Position numbers and translations under genes: made by a program. Of a stretch of 64,000 bases of DNA, positions 1-22,771 are shown piece by piece. The notes beneath the pieces are model-generated. The model had not been told where the DNA came from. It did no database searches and saw nothing but the letters and a program-made list of their open reading frames with translations. This stretch comes from Metridium senile. Its lineage: Eukaryota; Cnidaria; Anthozoa; Actiniaria; Metridiidae. The first letter of the stretch is position 1, and each line of letters begins with the position of its first letter. The stretch lies in the NCBI GenBank assembly GCA_949775045.1, contig OX459101.1, positions 18,134,180-18,198,179 of the forward strand. The letters are read 5' to 3'.

Positions 1-947
1 TTGATGTACTCTTGTGCTTCTGTGGTGTGATGTATTATACGTAGATTCTTGTCAGCCTTCGTTATGCTCTTCTGAATCTCATTCAAACGTTTTTGTTTGT
101 TGTCAATGAGAGCTTTGATTAATTTTTGGGTGAGCTTTTCGACTTGTTCTTTAGCTTTTTCTCCATTGTGTTTGATGAGGAGAGCAATTTCTTCTTGTTG
201 TTTCTTTTTGTTTTCGTCAGTACTAATTTTCTTGATTTTTTCAAGGTTTTTTGACATCAAATCTGTTTCAATGGCGATGAACTCCTGCAGTGATGTTGTC
301 TTGTGGTTGTGATGGTCTTTCCAGCAGAACACACAGATTAGCATATTGCAGTCTTCACAGTATAAATCCACATCTTGATTGCAGTGAGTTTTACAAGGAG
401 TGTCTTTTTTCAGCATTATCTCGATATCTTCCTTCTTCAAGTCGGACAACGAAACGACTTTGTGATTTTTAGTGAATTTTGAATGATAACCCAGACATTC
501 TTCGCATAATGATTGATCACAGCCAAAACAATGCCACAGTGCTTGCGAATGACTCGCAGAAACTGAACAAATCTTTTGGCTTTCGACAAACTCTAGGACG
601 TGCAAGATTCTTGAGTGTACTGGACTGATCTGTAGGTCTTCGACGTCGTTGAGTTCTTGTAGCAGGGTTTGTGAGGTACATTGAGGACACTCGAAGATGT
701 TGACTTGTTCAGTGAGTTGTGCATGTCTCTTGATACAAGACTTACAAAACGTATGAAAACATTGTAACAACTTGGGTTCAATCAGCGTCTCGTTACACAA
801 CGAACATTGGACTTGGTGTTTGAGATTTGCTAGAAAGGACTCCATTATACGCTCGTTTTCTTGTAGCAAACAGTGAAAGTAACTCGGTGTGCAGTTTTCT
901 GGGAAGTCACGTGACGTTTCCCCGAACCACAGGCATCCCAAACTCAT
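1..947 (-). CDS. TRIM-type RING / B-box / coiled-coil protein, 3' part beyond the window edge
   Basis: Likely E3 ubiquitin ligase of the TRIM family, inferred from domain order. The frame is open from the window edge to an ATG at 845, and in-frame to an earlier ATG at 947. The 845 start has A at -3 and G at +4 and puts the RING 14 residues in, as is usual; the 947 start adds 34 residues. Numbered from 845: C3HC4 RING with C14, C17, C29, H31, C34, C37, C53, C56; B-box 1 at about 93-128; B-box 2 at about 151-181 (C-x2-H pattern starting CKTH); then a Lys/Glu-rich coiled coil running off the window. No intron is seen in this part. Any C-terminal domain (NHL, filamin or B30.2) is outside, so substrate and role are unknown. 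Confidence 0.85.
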   Translation of the reverse strand, partial: MSLGCLWFGETSRDFPENCTPSYFHCLLQENERIMESFLANLKHQVQCSLCNETLIEPKLLQCFHTFCKSCIKRHAQLTEQVNIFECPQCTSQTLLQELNDVEDLQISPVHSRILHVLEFVESQKICSVSASHSQALWHCFGCDQSLCEECLGYHSKFTKNHKVVSLSDLKKEDIEIMLKKDTPCKTHCNQDVDLYCEDCNMLICVFCWKDHHNHKTTSLQEFIAIETDLMSKNLEKIKKISTDENKKKQQEEIALLIKHNGEKAKEQVEKLTQKLIKALIDNKQKRLNEIQKSITKADKNLRIIHHTTEAQEYI

Positions 948-1673
948 TATTTGACAACATTGAAAAATAAATTTACAAAATGAAAAAGATACAATTCAAA
1001 ATAGTTAGGGGGACAGCAGCAAACGTGAAAAAACGTTATTTCAGGGTTTATTAACGATTAAAATGAATAATAAAAAAAAAATTGATTATTTTTTAATGTT
1101 GTCAAATAATTAGTTTGGGCTCCCTGTGCCGGAACTGGCTCAGTTCCTGAAGTGTGATTGCGTGACTACATGGTGTGATGTCTATGTACACTCTTTTTTT
1201 TGTAGTATTCGGTGACAAGATTGCGTAACCGTTGCGTGATGTGCAAAGTTGAACACAGAGAAACAGTCGTTGTATCGTGACAGTTTTCAAACATTTGAAA
1301 GTTAGAAATCGCTATTTAAATGAAAAAGCCTTTTTTGACAACTTTATCCCATTTTCATTTAATTTAATCCATTTTCAGTGCATTACAAACATAATAGAAA
1401 AATAAAGATATATAAACTATAAATAAAACTAATAAGGAATAATACAATAAATATACAAGACAAGAAAATATGCAGTGGATAAAGACTACAAAATAAAATT
1501 AACAAAAAAAAAAATTAACAAAAAAAAATTATTTAGAAATTAAAAAATAAAAAATAATTTTAACCCATTCATTCGCTGTGTTCACTCGTAAAAAAAAATT
1601 AATGTTCAAAAAAATTAACTGGGAGCTCCGCTATCTAGATAAGGTAGTTCCTAATTCATAATCTTCATAATCA
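948..1673. other. Intergenic, AT-rich, no gene seen
   Basis: Space between the minus-strand TRIM start and the repeat block at 1674. It holds poly(A)-rich stretches (about 1430-1610) and no frame with recognisable protein. The TRIM promoter would be expected here, but no motif was recognised. Confidence 0.5.
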
Positions 1674-1676
1674 TCA

Positions 1677-2250
1677 TTGATAATTATCATCACCATCAAT
1701 ATTACTATTACCTTTGTCATCATTATCATCTTCTTCACCATCGGTATTTTCTCCCCAACCATCATCATTGATCATTATCATCACTATCATCATTACTATT
1801 ACCTTTGTCATCATTATCATCTTCTTCGCCATCGATATTTTCTCCCCAACCATTATCATTGTCATTATCATCATTATCATCATTACTATTACCTTTGTCA
1901 TCATTATCATCTTCTTCACCATCGGTATTTTCTCCCCAACCATCATTAATGTCATTATCATCACCATCATCATTACTATTACCTTTGTCATCATTATCAT
2001 CTTCTTCATCATCGGTATTTTCTCCCCAGCCTTCATCATTGTACATGTCATTATCATCATCATCATTACTATTACCTTTGTCATAAATTTTCATCTTCTT
2101 CATCATCGGTATTTTCTCCCCAACCATCATCATTGTCATCATCATCATCATCATCATCATTACTATTACCTTTATCATCATTATCATCTTCTTCATCATC
2201 GGTATTTTCTCCCCAACCATCATCATTGTCATCATCATCATTATCATCAC
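1677..2250. repeat. Minisatellite, ~91-bp unit, about six copies
   Basis: The phrase attactattacctttgtcat recurs at 1701, 1792, 1882, 1972, 2065 and 2159 (the last with one change), giving a 90-94 bp period. Each unit mixes (ATC)n with a unique part containing ttttctccccaacc. Because units are near multiples of three, several frames stay open on both strands (acidic Asp/Glu/Asn-rich on minus, Ile/Ser/His-rich on plus). No start context, splice support or unique flanking protein was seen, so these are treated as non-coding. Confidence 0.85.
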
Positions 2251-2261
2251 CCTTTTTCATG

Positions 2262-2411
2262 TACAGCTATTTCAAGAAAAATTGTATACTGAATAGTGCA
2301 TTCCAAGACCAAAGGGTATTGTGGGTCTTATTAATCTAAAATAACCAAAATATATACCGCGATATTTACTCCCCATAACAAGCTCGTATATTGTTTTGAA
2401 TGGAATGCACT
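2262..2411. mobile_element. Short inverted-repeat element (MITE-like)
   Basis: tagtgcattccaagac (about 2293) is answered by tgaatggaatgcacta near 2397-2412 in inverted order. The left end (tacagctatttcaag) resembles an end seen at about 40890, suggesting a dispersed family. Confidence 0.45.
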
Positions 2412-2577
2412 AAGAATAAAATAACTAATTATTATATAGTTTACTTTAAACAATATTACATCAATTAAAATGCATTTTGGTCTTGCAATTCAATATACTT
2501 TTCAGTATGCAGTATTAAACGTTTTTTTAAACAGTTGTAATCAATTTAATTTTTTTTATCTATGTTTGTATTTCAAG

Positions 2578-6206
<3,629 letters not shown>

Positions 6207-6388
6207 ACAGATTCACTTACCGGCATGTTTTGCGATGTTTACTTTTATTGAAGAACCACAAGTTAGAAAAACAAAAAACCCTTTATTAACAAATAAAACA
6301 GTATTAAAATACATAGTTTGAGATACACCTGATTTCATAAACGTTGTACAAAATGAAGTTGAAAATAGTCAAACATTGTTAAAGACCC

Positions 6389-6600
6389 ATGGTCACTTAC
6401 CAGCATGCTTTGCGTTGTTTATTCTGATTTGAGTGTTATAATTCATACGCAGTCAGTCGTATTACGAGAAAACAAATAAAACAAAACGCTAAACGATTTA
6501 GTAAGAGCGTAAATACCCACTCACATCGTAAAATATATCAAAATGTCTGAATGCGTGATTTTCATGGTGTTTCGCGCGGTGCATGCTGGTAAGTGACGTC
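6389..6600. mobile_element. MITE with GTCACTTACCAGCATGC termini
   Basis: ggtcacttaccagcatgct at 6390 is matched by gcatgctggtaagtgac ending about 6597. A related single end (cacttaccggcatgttttgc) begins at about 6214, right after the P450 stop codon, so this family also lies in the P450 3' region. Confidence 0.65.
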
Positions 6601-7521
6601 GTTACTTCTATAAATACATAATGATCGTAAATAGACTAGCTACCATAATCAAGGCTGATGTGCTATTTCAGCTCACACTTTTTTAGAAAAATAATTTCTT
6701 GATTTAAAACACTGTATGTCATATAATAAACAGATTAATACATGGGCGCTTGGAGATATGAAATTGATCTTCTTGTGTTCAATAAACAAAATCGGTTGCA
6801 TTTTGGGAATAAGATTCTTTGTCTTATGTATTTCAATGTTACGTGGAAAATGTATGGAACAATTAAATGTTTTTATTCCCAGAGGTTTTGAATTGGGTCA
6901 AAACGTACATAGCAACGCGTTAGCCGATTTGGTCTATCTCGCTACGCTACCTCGTATGGTATAGAGTTGAAGACTAGAAGATAGATTTCACATCTCTGTT
7001 CGCCTATGCACATGTATTATGTATGTCACTCTAATCAAAATATATATCTACAACATGTAATCGTATTATATTGTTTGTATTTCTACATTTATATAGTTAT
7101 TCGTACACATTAGCACTCATTCAATAAAGAAATATCGCGAAAGCAATCGTAATTATTCATTACACTGCATTTACAAAAACATGTTACAAGCGTGCTAATT
7201 AGTGAGTAAAATAACATGCTAATTAGACCAGCATCTTATCTCACCTCCCGATTCAATCTCACGAGCAAATGAATAATAGAGAGCAATGAACATTGCACTA
7301 TTCAGTTCAATGAAAAACTTTAAACAAATTTACTGACAAATTCTACGAAAACATTTCGAATTATATTGATATTAGCTGCAAAACATGACTTTTAAAATTG
7401 CAAACAGCGCGAAGGTTAAAATATTCCCAATTAAAAATTTCATAGAAGTTTTTGGAAATACATGATGCTATCAAAAGTCGAGAACACCCTTACTTTTTAT
7501 GAAATGTTGAAATGCTTTATA
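6601..7521. other. Intergenic, no gene seen
   Basis: AT-rich, no coding signal recognised. A stretch near 6735-6800 (gggcgcttggagatatgaaa and on) resembles the palindromic element at 35920-36000. Confidence 0.5.
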
Positions 7522-7762
7522 CTGTGCAACTCGCCGTACCGTAGTCACTTACGTACAAAAACGTTTGATGAATTTTTGACATTATTTTGGCATTTTTTCA
7601 TCTCAATGGGGCCAATTACAGACATCAAAGTTTCTAAAGTCTCCGCCTGTCGATATAAACTTGTGCCTGATTGGTCCATTGAGATGATTGAAAAATGTCA
7701 AAATAATGTCAAAAGTTCATCAAACGTTTTTGTAAGTGACTACGGTACGACGAGTCGCACAA
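7522..7762. mobile_element. MITE, TA-flanked, 241 bp
   Basis: Left end actcgccgtaccgtagtcac pairs with right end gtgactacggtacgacgagt; the inverted repeats run about 70 bp. TA lies immediately outside both ends (7520-7521 and 7763-7764). A related copy is at 33441-33692. The open frame across it is not a gene. Confidence 0.8.
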
Positions 7763-7849
7763 TATAGCTTATGTTAAATGGTTATATTGAGTAATTATGT
7801 GTATGTTATATAAATATAAAACTGTATATTAGAGTTTAGTTTAGAGTTC

Positions 7850-8190
7850 TTTTTTGTGATTAGAGTTGTTCTCATTAACCCGTGAAGCAAAGTGTATAAG
7901 GGGCTGTTTATATGAAAGCGAGTTGTCCCTGCTAGCCGGGATAACTCTTTTGTTTTGTATTCCCCGGGTTAAGGTGTGATAGTCAAATAACAACAAAAGA
8001 ACAAAATGGAGTTAAGGTGCATTAAAGTGAAATACACTAAAGTGTGTTTCACGGGTTAGAGTTGTTTTTATTAGCCTTTGAAACAAAGTGTAATAGTTAA
8101 AGTGCAATAGTCAAATATAAAAATAGGAACACAATGGAATTAAGGTGTATTAAAGAGTAATACATGCAGTAAAGAGTGTTTCACTGGTAA
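7850..8190. mobile_element. Degenerate copies of the 'ttaacccgtgaaa' MITE family
   Basis: Pieces such as cattaacccgtgaagcaaag (about 7874) and gtttcacgggttagag (about 8046) match ends of better preserved copies at 18290, 23206, 49067 and 49313. Borders are unclear. Confidence 0.5.
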
Positions 8191-8244
8191 ATGAGAACCG
8201 CTTAAAGCACAAACATTTAAAATCAAGTTGTTACTATAGCTACC

Positions 8245-8822
8245 TAAAGGCCGATTTAGACGGTATGATTTTCGCCTACAACTGTCGGATGGAACCTGCT
8301 TACAACTTGACTTGCCTCTGATTTACACATGCACAACTTGTCGCACAACACACGGGAAAGTCGCGTAAAATTTCGAGTGTAGCGAACCTTATTTCTTTCT
8401 CAAAATAATTTCAATGTCAGCATTGGAAGAACACTGGCTCCTTGATCCACAAGTTAATAAGTATTTCTGTCCCTTCGTTAGCAAAGAATATTGTTTGCTG
8501 CCTTTTTCCTTTCGGACCTTTCGTTTTCGCCGAAGTGTCAGCAGAGCTGGCAGCTTTGTTTTTATCCGCCATTTTGTCCAAAAACACTCCACGGTACCCC
8601 ACAAAGAAGTTTTGTTACATGGTACGTCACTTTTTTACCATATTTGGCTACGACGGCTACGACTGTCGTAGCTTTTTAAAACATGTTTCAACAATCCTAA
8701 CTCTTTTTACGTGTTGCATGCGTCTGTCGTAGACTGTACGATTGAGTTGAATGCATGACGCGAGCAGCTAGGTTGCATGCGATAGTTGTAGGCGAAAATC
8801 GTACCGTCTAAATCGGCCTTTA
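8245..8822. mobile_element. Non-autonomous DNA transposon, ~578 bp, carrying an ORF fragment
   Basis: Termini taaaggccgatttagacggt and accgtctaaatcggccttta are inverted copies, extending about 40 bp with two or three differences. The interior has a minus-strand reading frame (next entry), so this is probably an internally deleted larger element. The superfamily was not determined; no convincing target duplication was seen. Confidence 0.75.
8417..8572 (-). pseudogene. ORF fragment in the 8245 transposon, MADF/Myb-like start
   Basis: A minus-strand frame starting ATG at 8572 begins MADKNKAASS, has a Lys-rich linker, then FFANEGTEILINLW followed by stop. The spacing E-x2-x-L-I-x-L-W resembles the first helix of Myb/SANT- or MADF-type DNA-binding domains found in accessory proteins of PIF/Harbinger-like transposons. 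It stops after about one helix, so it is at most a first exon or a remnant. The domain match is my reading, not a search result. Confidence 0.3.
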
Positions 8823-9122
8823 CAGTTCCTATTTAGTGGCATGGCTATTACGTCAAACGTCGCATCTCACATGTGACGAGTGTAATAGGTTTTGCTCATT
8901 GAAATATCAACTATTGTAAACAAATAACAAAGAATCACGTGTCACTGTTGTAGTGTTATTGTGAACATAGGTTTCATAATTCTTATTCCATGTTCACTGT
9001 TACTCATTATACAGTTAAAAATTGAAATTTCAACTGCTAAAAACAAATAAACTGAGAATCAAGTGTCACTTGTTGTAGTGTTAATCTCTACTTTACGTGG
9101 ATAACGTTACTGACATTGACTG

Positions 9123-9388
9123 TACAGTAAAACCCCGCGTATTAGAACCTAGATTTTTCCAAGTCAGCCTGAATTGGTTCTTATATAAATGGTGCTTGTA
9201 ACTTGAAATCAGGCTATCTAGGTTGTATTGGCATCACTCACTTCATCACTACAACACCTTTATTCCTATTTTATTTATATACAGGTCAATGCTTTTTCAC
9301 ATGGCTCTTTTCTTTTACAAAAAAAAATTAAAATTTCAGCCTGACAGGTTCTTAAATTTTAGGTTCTTATACGCGGGGTTTTACTGTA
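9123..9388. mobile_element. MITE with CAGTAAAACCCCGCGTAT termini
   Basis: tacagtaaaaccccgcgtat at 9123 and atacgcggggttttactgta ending 9388 are inverted copies with TA at both ends. The CAGTAAAACCCC-type terminus resembles pogo/Tigger-like Tc1/mariner relatives (inference). It ends 20 bp from the stop codon of the PH gene, so it lies in that gene's 3' region. Confidence 0.75.
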
Positions 9389-9407
9389 TATGAAATGTTG
9401 TATAAGT

Positions 9408-15792
<6,385 letters not shown>

Positions 15793-15902
15793 CTTATAGC
15801 TTGATTGTCACATATACCAAACTCGAATATCAACTGAAATAAAAAAATAGGATATCAGAATAGATATGAATTTAAAGTCAAATCTCATCAATCTTTCACA
15901 GC

Positions 15903-16180
15903 CCGACGCACCTTACAGTGGCCACCTTATTAAAGTTTTGTACAAGTTAACCAATCAGAAAGCGAGAATTTGACCATAATATAAAAGACACACCGAGTGA
16001 CAAACGATAAACACTTTGAAATGTCAAAGCAAAGACAAGAGTGAAGTTTATAAAAGGCTGAAAAAACTCTCAGGATGTTTAAATTTGAAAAGGTGTAGCA
16101 AACAATTTGAAAAATAAAACTTTTGAATGCTAAGCTAACTTGTACAAAACTTCAATTGGGTGGCCACGGTAAGGCGCGTT
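15903..16180. mobile_element. MITE upstream of the PH gene
   Basis: cgcaccttacagtggccacc at 15908 and ggtggccacggtaaggcgcg at about 16158 are inverted copies; the arms continue through ttttgtacaagttaa / taacttgtacaaaa. Confidence 0.75.
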
Positions 16181-16510
16181 ATGCTGTAATATTTTGGTTG
16201 AGTGTTCATATACATTAAATGTAAATCTAGAAGAAGCTTTGAGGAAATAATGTTTATACCCCTGAGCACAATCATTTTGATTCATACATGTATTGTGTAA
16301 GATCACTACTTGAAAACAAAAATATTGAAAATTGGTTTTAGTTAATAATAATAATCATGAATAATAATTAATTAATTAATATTTAATTAATTAATTAATT
16401 AATTATTGTTTATTAATAATATTAATATTAATTAATATTGCAATGTTTATTATTAATAACAATAATAGTTAAGTTCATTTATTCTATAATTTATGTTATT
16501 TCATTTTTAT

Positions 16511-16725
16511 AGTGAGGATACTCAAACCATGAACACTTTTGAGTTTTTTTGTTACTTTTTTTAACCCACATCCCTTAAGCGAATAGATTAGAAATAAGAT
16601 GTATTATGAACACTTAGTGTATTGGAACTCACTGCTTTATTTTTAGAGGTTTTGGAGCAGTAGAAGGCTCAGAAAATAGTAACATGAAAAAAGGTCAAGT
16701 GTTCATGGTTCCAGTATCCTCACTG
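16511..16725. mobile_element. MITE, TA-flanked
   Basis: gtgaggatactcaaaccatg and catggttccagtatcctcac pair over about 30 bp, with TA outside. The interior (ttaagcgaatagatta and on) matches a decayed copy at 38175-38400. Confidence 0.75.
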
Positions 16726-16858
16726 TAATGGCAGCGTAAAACCAGAGAGAGATTAACATACCAAACAAATTCAACTCATGTTTGTTGCAGAAAAAAAAAC
16801 TTAAAATGGCAAGGAAGAGAATTACCAATACACAAACAATCTCAATTTATATGATATT

Positions 16859-17210
<352 letters not shown>

Positions 17211-17544
17211 TTAAGAGAGGAAAACTGGAGAAAAAATGAGAATGTACAAAATAATGATTTCCTCTAACCACAAGCAACAAGGTGACCAAAGTGATATCAT
17301 GCACTTTAGAATCAGGGATGTGCTGATACAGAGATCAGACTTTGTTTACATAGAACTTAACTATATTAACTAATCTAAATTCTCTTGCTCTACTTGACAT
17401 ATCACCAAGGAGACGTGGGCTGCACTGTATTTCTCTCTTAAGAATAAAATGAGAAAATATATATATTCAAAAATGTCTTGAGTTAGTAGCAACTGATTTC
17501 AGATTTTTGACAACTTGTGATTATCCAGGTCTTTGTAGTCCAGG

Positions 17545-17680
17545 GTCCAGTTGTACGAAGCCTAGATAAAGTTATCCACTGGATAAGAGTTAACCAGTGT
17601 AAAGAACTTGTATAGGTTTTATCCGTTGGATAGGGATTTATCCAGTGGATAGCGCTATTCAGGCTTCGTACAACTGGCCA
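17545..17680. mobile_element. MITE with CCAGTTGTACGAAGCCT termini
   Basis: ccagttgtacgaagcctaga and aggcttcgtacaactggcc pair. The interior has several copies of ttatccactggata-like sequence, giving nested small palindromes. Confidence 0.75.
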
Positions 17681-18289
17681 CAGAGAAAGACTTGGCATCT
17701 GACATGAAGCTGACTTCCGCTCAGGTTGTCAAAACAACAACAGACTTTCTCATACTATACCAGACAAAAGTTTTCAGAAATAATTTCCGACTTGTCAGTT
17801 TTTTGTCCAAAAGGACCGTGACGGACATTACAGCTAAAAATACCACTAATTCCAGTTGGGTATATTAGAAGTGAAATGCCTGTGAATTGTGAGAAGTTTA
17901 TAGCAAACAAATGCTTTTTGGCATTTGATTATTTATAGGTTAAGTTTTCTTACTGAAGAACTATATGTTTTAATTGTTTTTTCTATTTTAAAAAAAAAGG
18001 GAATATTTAGCGTGACAGACATTACAAGAAACGTGAACGGACATTACAAATGGCAAATTCAGTAAGTCAAATATAAGAAAATTGCCTATTTTGCTTAGTA
18101 AATATCACAAAGAATAGATAATATAACAGTAAAATCACATTGAGAAACTTGGTCAATGTAACTCTCTTTTTGGAGCACGCTTTTTAATGTTGTCAAATTT
18201 TCATTATTTCAATGTCTCATGTGGAATGACCATACAATTGAATTTAGAATCAATATAATTATCATATTTATTTTATGGAAAATATATTA

Positions 18290-18434
18290 GAGTGAGGTCA
18301 TTAAACCCGTGAAATAGATATTAGACTAACACTCTTTTAATAGTAGACCCTAATTCCATTGTTTTCTTTTGAGTCTATTTGACTATTACGCTTCAGCAAG
18401 CAATTTCTATTTCACGGGTTAAATGCCTTCATTC
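18290..18434. mobile_element. MITE of the 'ttaacccgtgaaa' family, TA-flanked
   Basis: gagtgaggtcattaaacccg and gggttaaatgccttcattc are inverted copies, with TA at 18288-18289 and 18435-18436. It lacks the inner insertion present in the sister copy at 23206, so it serves as that insertion's empty site. Confidence 0.8.
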
Positions 18435-18530
18435 TATCCTATATCACTGAAATTAATCTTACGAATATGATTAAATACAATCAAAGTTAAAGTCATATTT
18501 GATTCTATCTATATTCTATTTAATATATAC

Positions 18531-18574
<44 letters not shown>

Positions 18575-18709
18575 TTTATTCACGTGTCTATGTATATTTA
18601 CATGTAGTTTGTACAACTAATTGGGGACACAAAGGAAAAGTAAAGTAAAAAAAATAAACATATCTGTATGTAATATTAAATCTATAACTATAATGTATAC
18701 ATATATATA

Positions 18710-18928
18710 CAGCGATTTGCGAACTTTGACTCATTTGTACATATATAAATATATATCAAAATGATATAAGAAATTATGGGATATGATAACTGATATTTTT
18801 TTCAGATAGCCCAAGTCATAGGCAACTCGAAAAAAATATCAGTTATCATATCCCATAATTTCTTATATTATTTTGATATATATTATTTTATATATGCACA
18901 AATGAGTCAAAGTTTTTGCAAATCGCTG
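18710..18928. mobile_element. Near-perfect hairpin MITE, 219 bp, in TA repeats
   Basis: cagcgatttgcgaactttga and tcaaagtttttgcaaatcgc pair, and the arms continue through gatatgataactgatatttt / aaaatatcagttatcatatc. The short loop is about 35 bp. Both sides are (TA)n. Ends of CAG(C/T)CG type resemble Tc1/mariner termini. Confidence 0.8.
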
Positions 18929-21900
18929 TATATATATATAATAATAAAAATGTATGTAAATCTATAATAGAAAATTAATTAGTATATAGAGAAATCTATT
19001 GAGTCACGAGCTGCATAGTTTGCAACAATTAAAACATCTCAATCACAGTAAGATTTAAAATATTATAGTTCTTCAGTTCGTAACAATACTATCATATTTA
19101 TTTCACTAGCTTAAGAATATTAAACGCAAAAACAAATACAAATATTTATAATCATTGAAATTAATCTTACCAAATATGATAGATTAGATTAGATTCTATA
19201 TAATAATTATATATTATATTTGAATATCAATCGTTCTTCAGTTCACTTCAGATAGATTTAGATAGATAGGTAGGTAGGTACTTTATATTTAAATGCATTA
19301 CAGCCAGAGGCGGATCAATTACGTATTACAAACTTAAAAAAAAAAATTCTACAAAATGTATTGATAAATGTGATAATTATATGATATAAAAGAATGCTTA
19401 AAAATATATGAAATGGGTTAAAATTGAAGACCTATTTACATTTATGCAAGATTGTATAATAAAATTGTTCCTAGATAATTAATCAACACTAAGATGCCAT
19501 CAGTGATTTAGCATGATGATTGCCTATGTTGAAAGAGGAAGTCGACCAGAGTTGGCTGCTGTGGCTTGAAATCTGAAATATACCTTACGAAACAACGCTT
19601 AAATTCATATCAAAATCGCATCTTTGAATAGCTAGCTTATTTCTAACGAAATACCGATTAAATCTACCTAAACACACCATTTCTATTCTTCACTATTATT
19701 AATCAAATACTAAATAAATCGTCCAACATGTATGGTCAATAAGTTGTTGTATTTCATAAACATTGAATATATAGACTAATAAACAGTGTATTAGACTTGA
19801 GCTTCAATTTGTTAGCTATTGCCAAGAAAATATTTGATTTTTCTTGAGTAATTCAAATGCCAATTAATCTACTAGAAATACAAATCGTTCAGCATAATTT
19901 ATAAGTTATGGAATGTGTAAATTATATATTGTTTATAACAAGTCCTGTATAATGCAACTTTTGAGGAGATACTCAGTTATAAACTTCGTCACTTGCCATA
20001 TAACATCATGTCACATTCCTCTTTCTAAATATCAGTAAAACCTAAAACTAAATCGCTAAAACACTCTCAACTTAACAACTTTCGATTTCACCCACCTTAC
20101 TAGTAAGGGCCACAAATCATCCGCGTTGATCAACAAGAAACTTTGCCAAAACTTGTGACTTCTGGGTGTATTTGAACCCGAATGCCCTCTTCATCAACAG
20201 TACACTAGTTGGCTAGTTTCAGTAGCATTGAATAAGCGTATTACAGCAGTTTTGAGGTAATAAACATAAGGTTACGAACCACGATAGCAGCTCGTAATGC
20301 AAACTCTTGTCGAATGCCAATGTTTATCTACGGATGGTTTGTCAATCAAAGTGGGATGGGCCCAACTAGGGGTACCCTAAGGCACTTTATTCATTTGTTT
20401 GTTTCATGAATGATTGATTGTTTTATTTTCACTCCGACGAAGGGCTAAAGCTCGAAACGTCAGTAAAGTTAAATCAACATTTTTTACGCTGTTACAAATT
20501 TCATTATATTATATTATAGTTAAAACTATACGAGGAAAACGGGACATGTTGAAACGTCTCGAAAAGATCACCGGAATCAAGACAAATTGCCGGAAAAACT
20601 ATGATAGACAAGACAATTTTCCACCAATGGCATAATTCACGCTATCCATTGGACTTCCGTGATTGAATATCACACCGGAGTAACAGTATGTATGTATGTA
20701 GTTTACTCGCTAGTTTCCATTTGTTTGATCTATATTCATTTATTCACTAGTTTATTCGTTCGTTAGTTCACTTATTTATTCATTTTTATTCTTTTATTCA
20801 GTTATGTGTTTATATCGTCTTTATAAATCTGTTTAATTATTTATTAATTTTCTCCTGATTTATATATTTATAAATTAATATATTTCTTTATTAATCAATT
20901 TATCAATTAATTAATTTATCTATTTATTTATTATTTATTTATTTGTTTGTTTAGTTATTTAATTGTTTATCTATATATTTATCCACTTATTTGTTTATCC
21001 ATCTATTTATTTATCTATTTATTTATTTATATTGTTATCCATTTATTTATTTGTTTATTTATTTATTAACTAATATTTATTATATTTATTTAAAATTTCC
21101 TCATGAGCCAATTTTGGGTCAGTACTGTCCCGTTCACACCACAGGGATCCCGTCATATTGAGTCTCGGTTCGCATCGGTGGGTCATCACCTCTGGCGCAA
21201 AACCCATCTGCAACGTATATTATTTCTTATCCAACTGTGCCAAACAACAGTCTGTATAATGAAGTAACACTGTGAGTTAATAATAATTATTTTTGTAGAA
21301 GTTTTGGTATAACTACAAAGGTCAATCATGTTTCGTGTCAGGCGGCCATTTTGTCGATTACCTGCAGGGTTAGCCGTCCGAAACGTACGTCTTTTTAGCG
21401 TCAGTAAAACGTTACCAAGACAACGCTTAATCATCTTAGGAACTGGTTGGGGCAGCTATAGTGTCTTGAAGCTTATTGATAAGAAGTTGTTCGATGTGAT
21501 AGTAGTCAGCCCTAGAAATCACTTTCTATTCACTCCATTACTATGCAGCACAACTGTTGGAACTCTTGAATTTCGCAGCATCATTGAACCTATTAGAAAC
21601 ACTAGCTTCAGAGATGAGCACCACTTTCAACTTGCACAAGCAACGACGCTCTACCCAGAAGAACGAATGATGGTATGTAAGAGTACTCTAAACGATGAAG
21701 AAGTAGAGTTGTGTTATGACAAGCTAGTTATTGGAGTAGGAACAGTTAGCAACACTTTTGGCGTGCCAGGAGTCTACGAACATGCTTTCTTTCTTAAAGA
21801 AATAGCCGATGCGAGAAGAATAAGAAATCAAATTTTGATCAACTTTGAGCTTGCAATGCAGCCTGGGATTGATGAGGCTGAAAAGAAAAGATTGCTACAT

Positions 21901-22211
21901 TTTGTGATTGTCGGTGGGGGTCACAAACTAAAGTTTGGAGCAGAGCTGTATGACTTTATAAGACAAGATGTTGCAAGGTTATATGCACACGAGAAGGAGA
22001 ATATTCAAGTCACTTTTATTGAGGCACATAATGTATTACCATCATTTGACAAAAAGCAGCGTGAGTTTGCCGAGAAGAAAATGAAGCAGCATGAACAGTT
22101 TAAGTTACTTCAGAGCTGTATTACAGAGGTGCACAAGGATGGAGTAACTCTTGAGGATTGGTCAGCAGGACTTGCTCCAAGGGAATTCACAGGTATGCAA
22201 CATCATTATTA

Positions 22212-22427
22212 GAGGGTTGTGATGAGGTAAAATGGGAGCTGGGATTGGCCTTATTTTTGACTGGGAAAATGGGATTGGGTGCACTGGGACTGGGATTTAC
22301 AAATGAAAGAACAATAGAAAATGGGAATGGGATTCAAAACTTGAGCAATACTGATGCGATTATATGATTTTTGACTAGGATTTGGTCCAAATATAAACTG
22401 GACCCCTCTTCGGGACTCGGGACCCTC
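22212..22427 (+). mobile_element. 216-bp element 'ctgggattgg' family, plus orientation, TTATTA duplication
   Basis: Lies in intron 1 of the NDH-2 pseudogene, bounded by ttatta on both sides (22206-22211 and 22428-22433). Ends gagggttg and gggaccctc. The interior repeats ggga(c)tggga motifs. A related element in inverted orientation sits in the same intron of the intact copy at 32917-33132. Confidence 0.75.
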
Positions 22428-22514
22428 TTATTATTTAGCCTACTTTGTATGCAACTCCTTTTCCTACTTCGGGCTTCCTTTGTAACATTGATGCCTATAT
22501 CTCTATACCATTAC

Positions 22515-22731
22515 CACAATTATCATCATCACTATCATCATCATCTTCATTATGATTATGATGAACTTTATCATGATCATGATCATCATCATTATGATCA
22601 TCATCTTGACCTTCAAACATCATCATCATCATCATCAACATCATCTTCACTCTAATTATCATCACATTCATTATCATTATCATCACATTCATTATCATTA
22701 TCATCACATTCATTATCATTATCATTATCAG

Positions 22732-22771
<40 letters not shown>

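Larger units (their letters stand above)
17681..21084. other. Gene-free stretch with scattered repeats
   Basis: I see no coding exon on either strand. Contents noted: MITEs at 18290 and 18710, (AAT)n at 18535-18572, a GATA/GGTA tract at 19255-19280, a fragment of the gacgaagggctaaagctcg repeat family at about 20436, and (ATTT)n from 20740 to 21090. Confidence 0.55.

Noticed and set aside
1674..2292. Long open frames on both strands (acidic or Ile/Ser/His-rich)
   Set aside because: They follow from the 91-bp (ATC)-rich minisatellite; several frames are open at once and none has unique protein or splice context.
7462..7767. 101-residue plus-strand frame
   Set aside because: Covers the 7522 MITE and its terminal repeats; no known domain.
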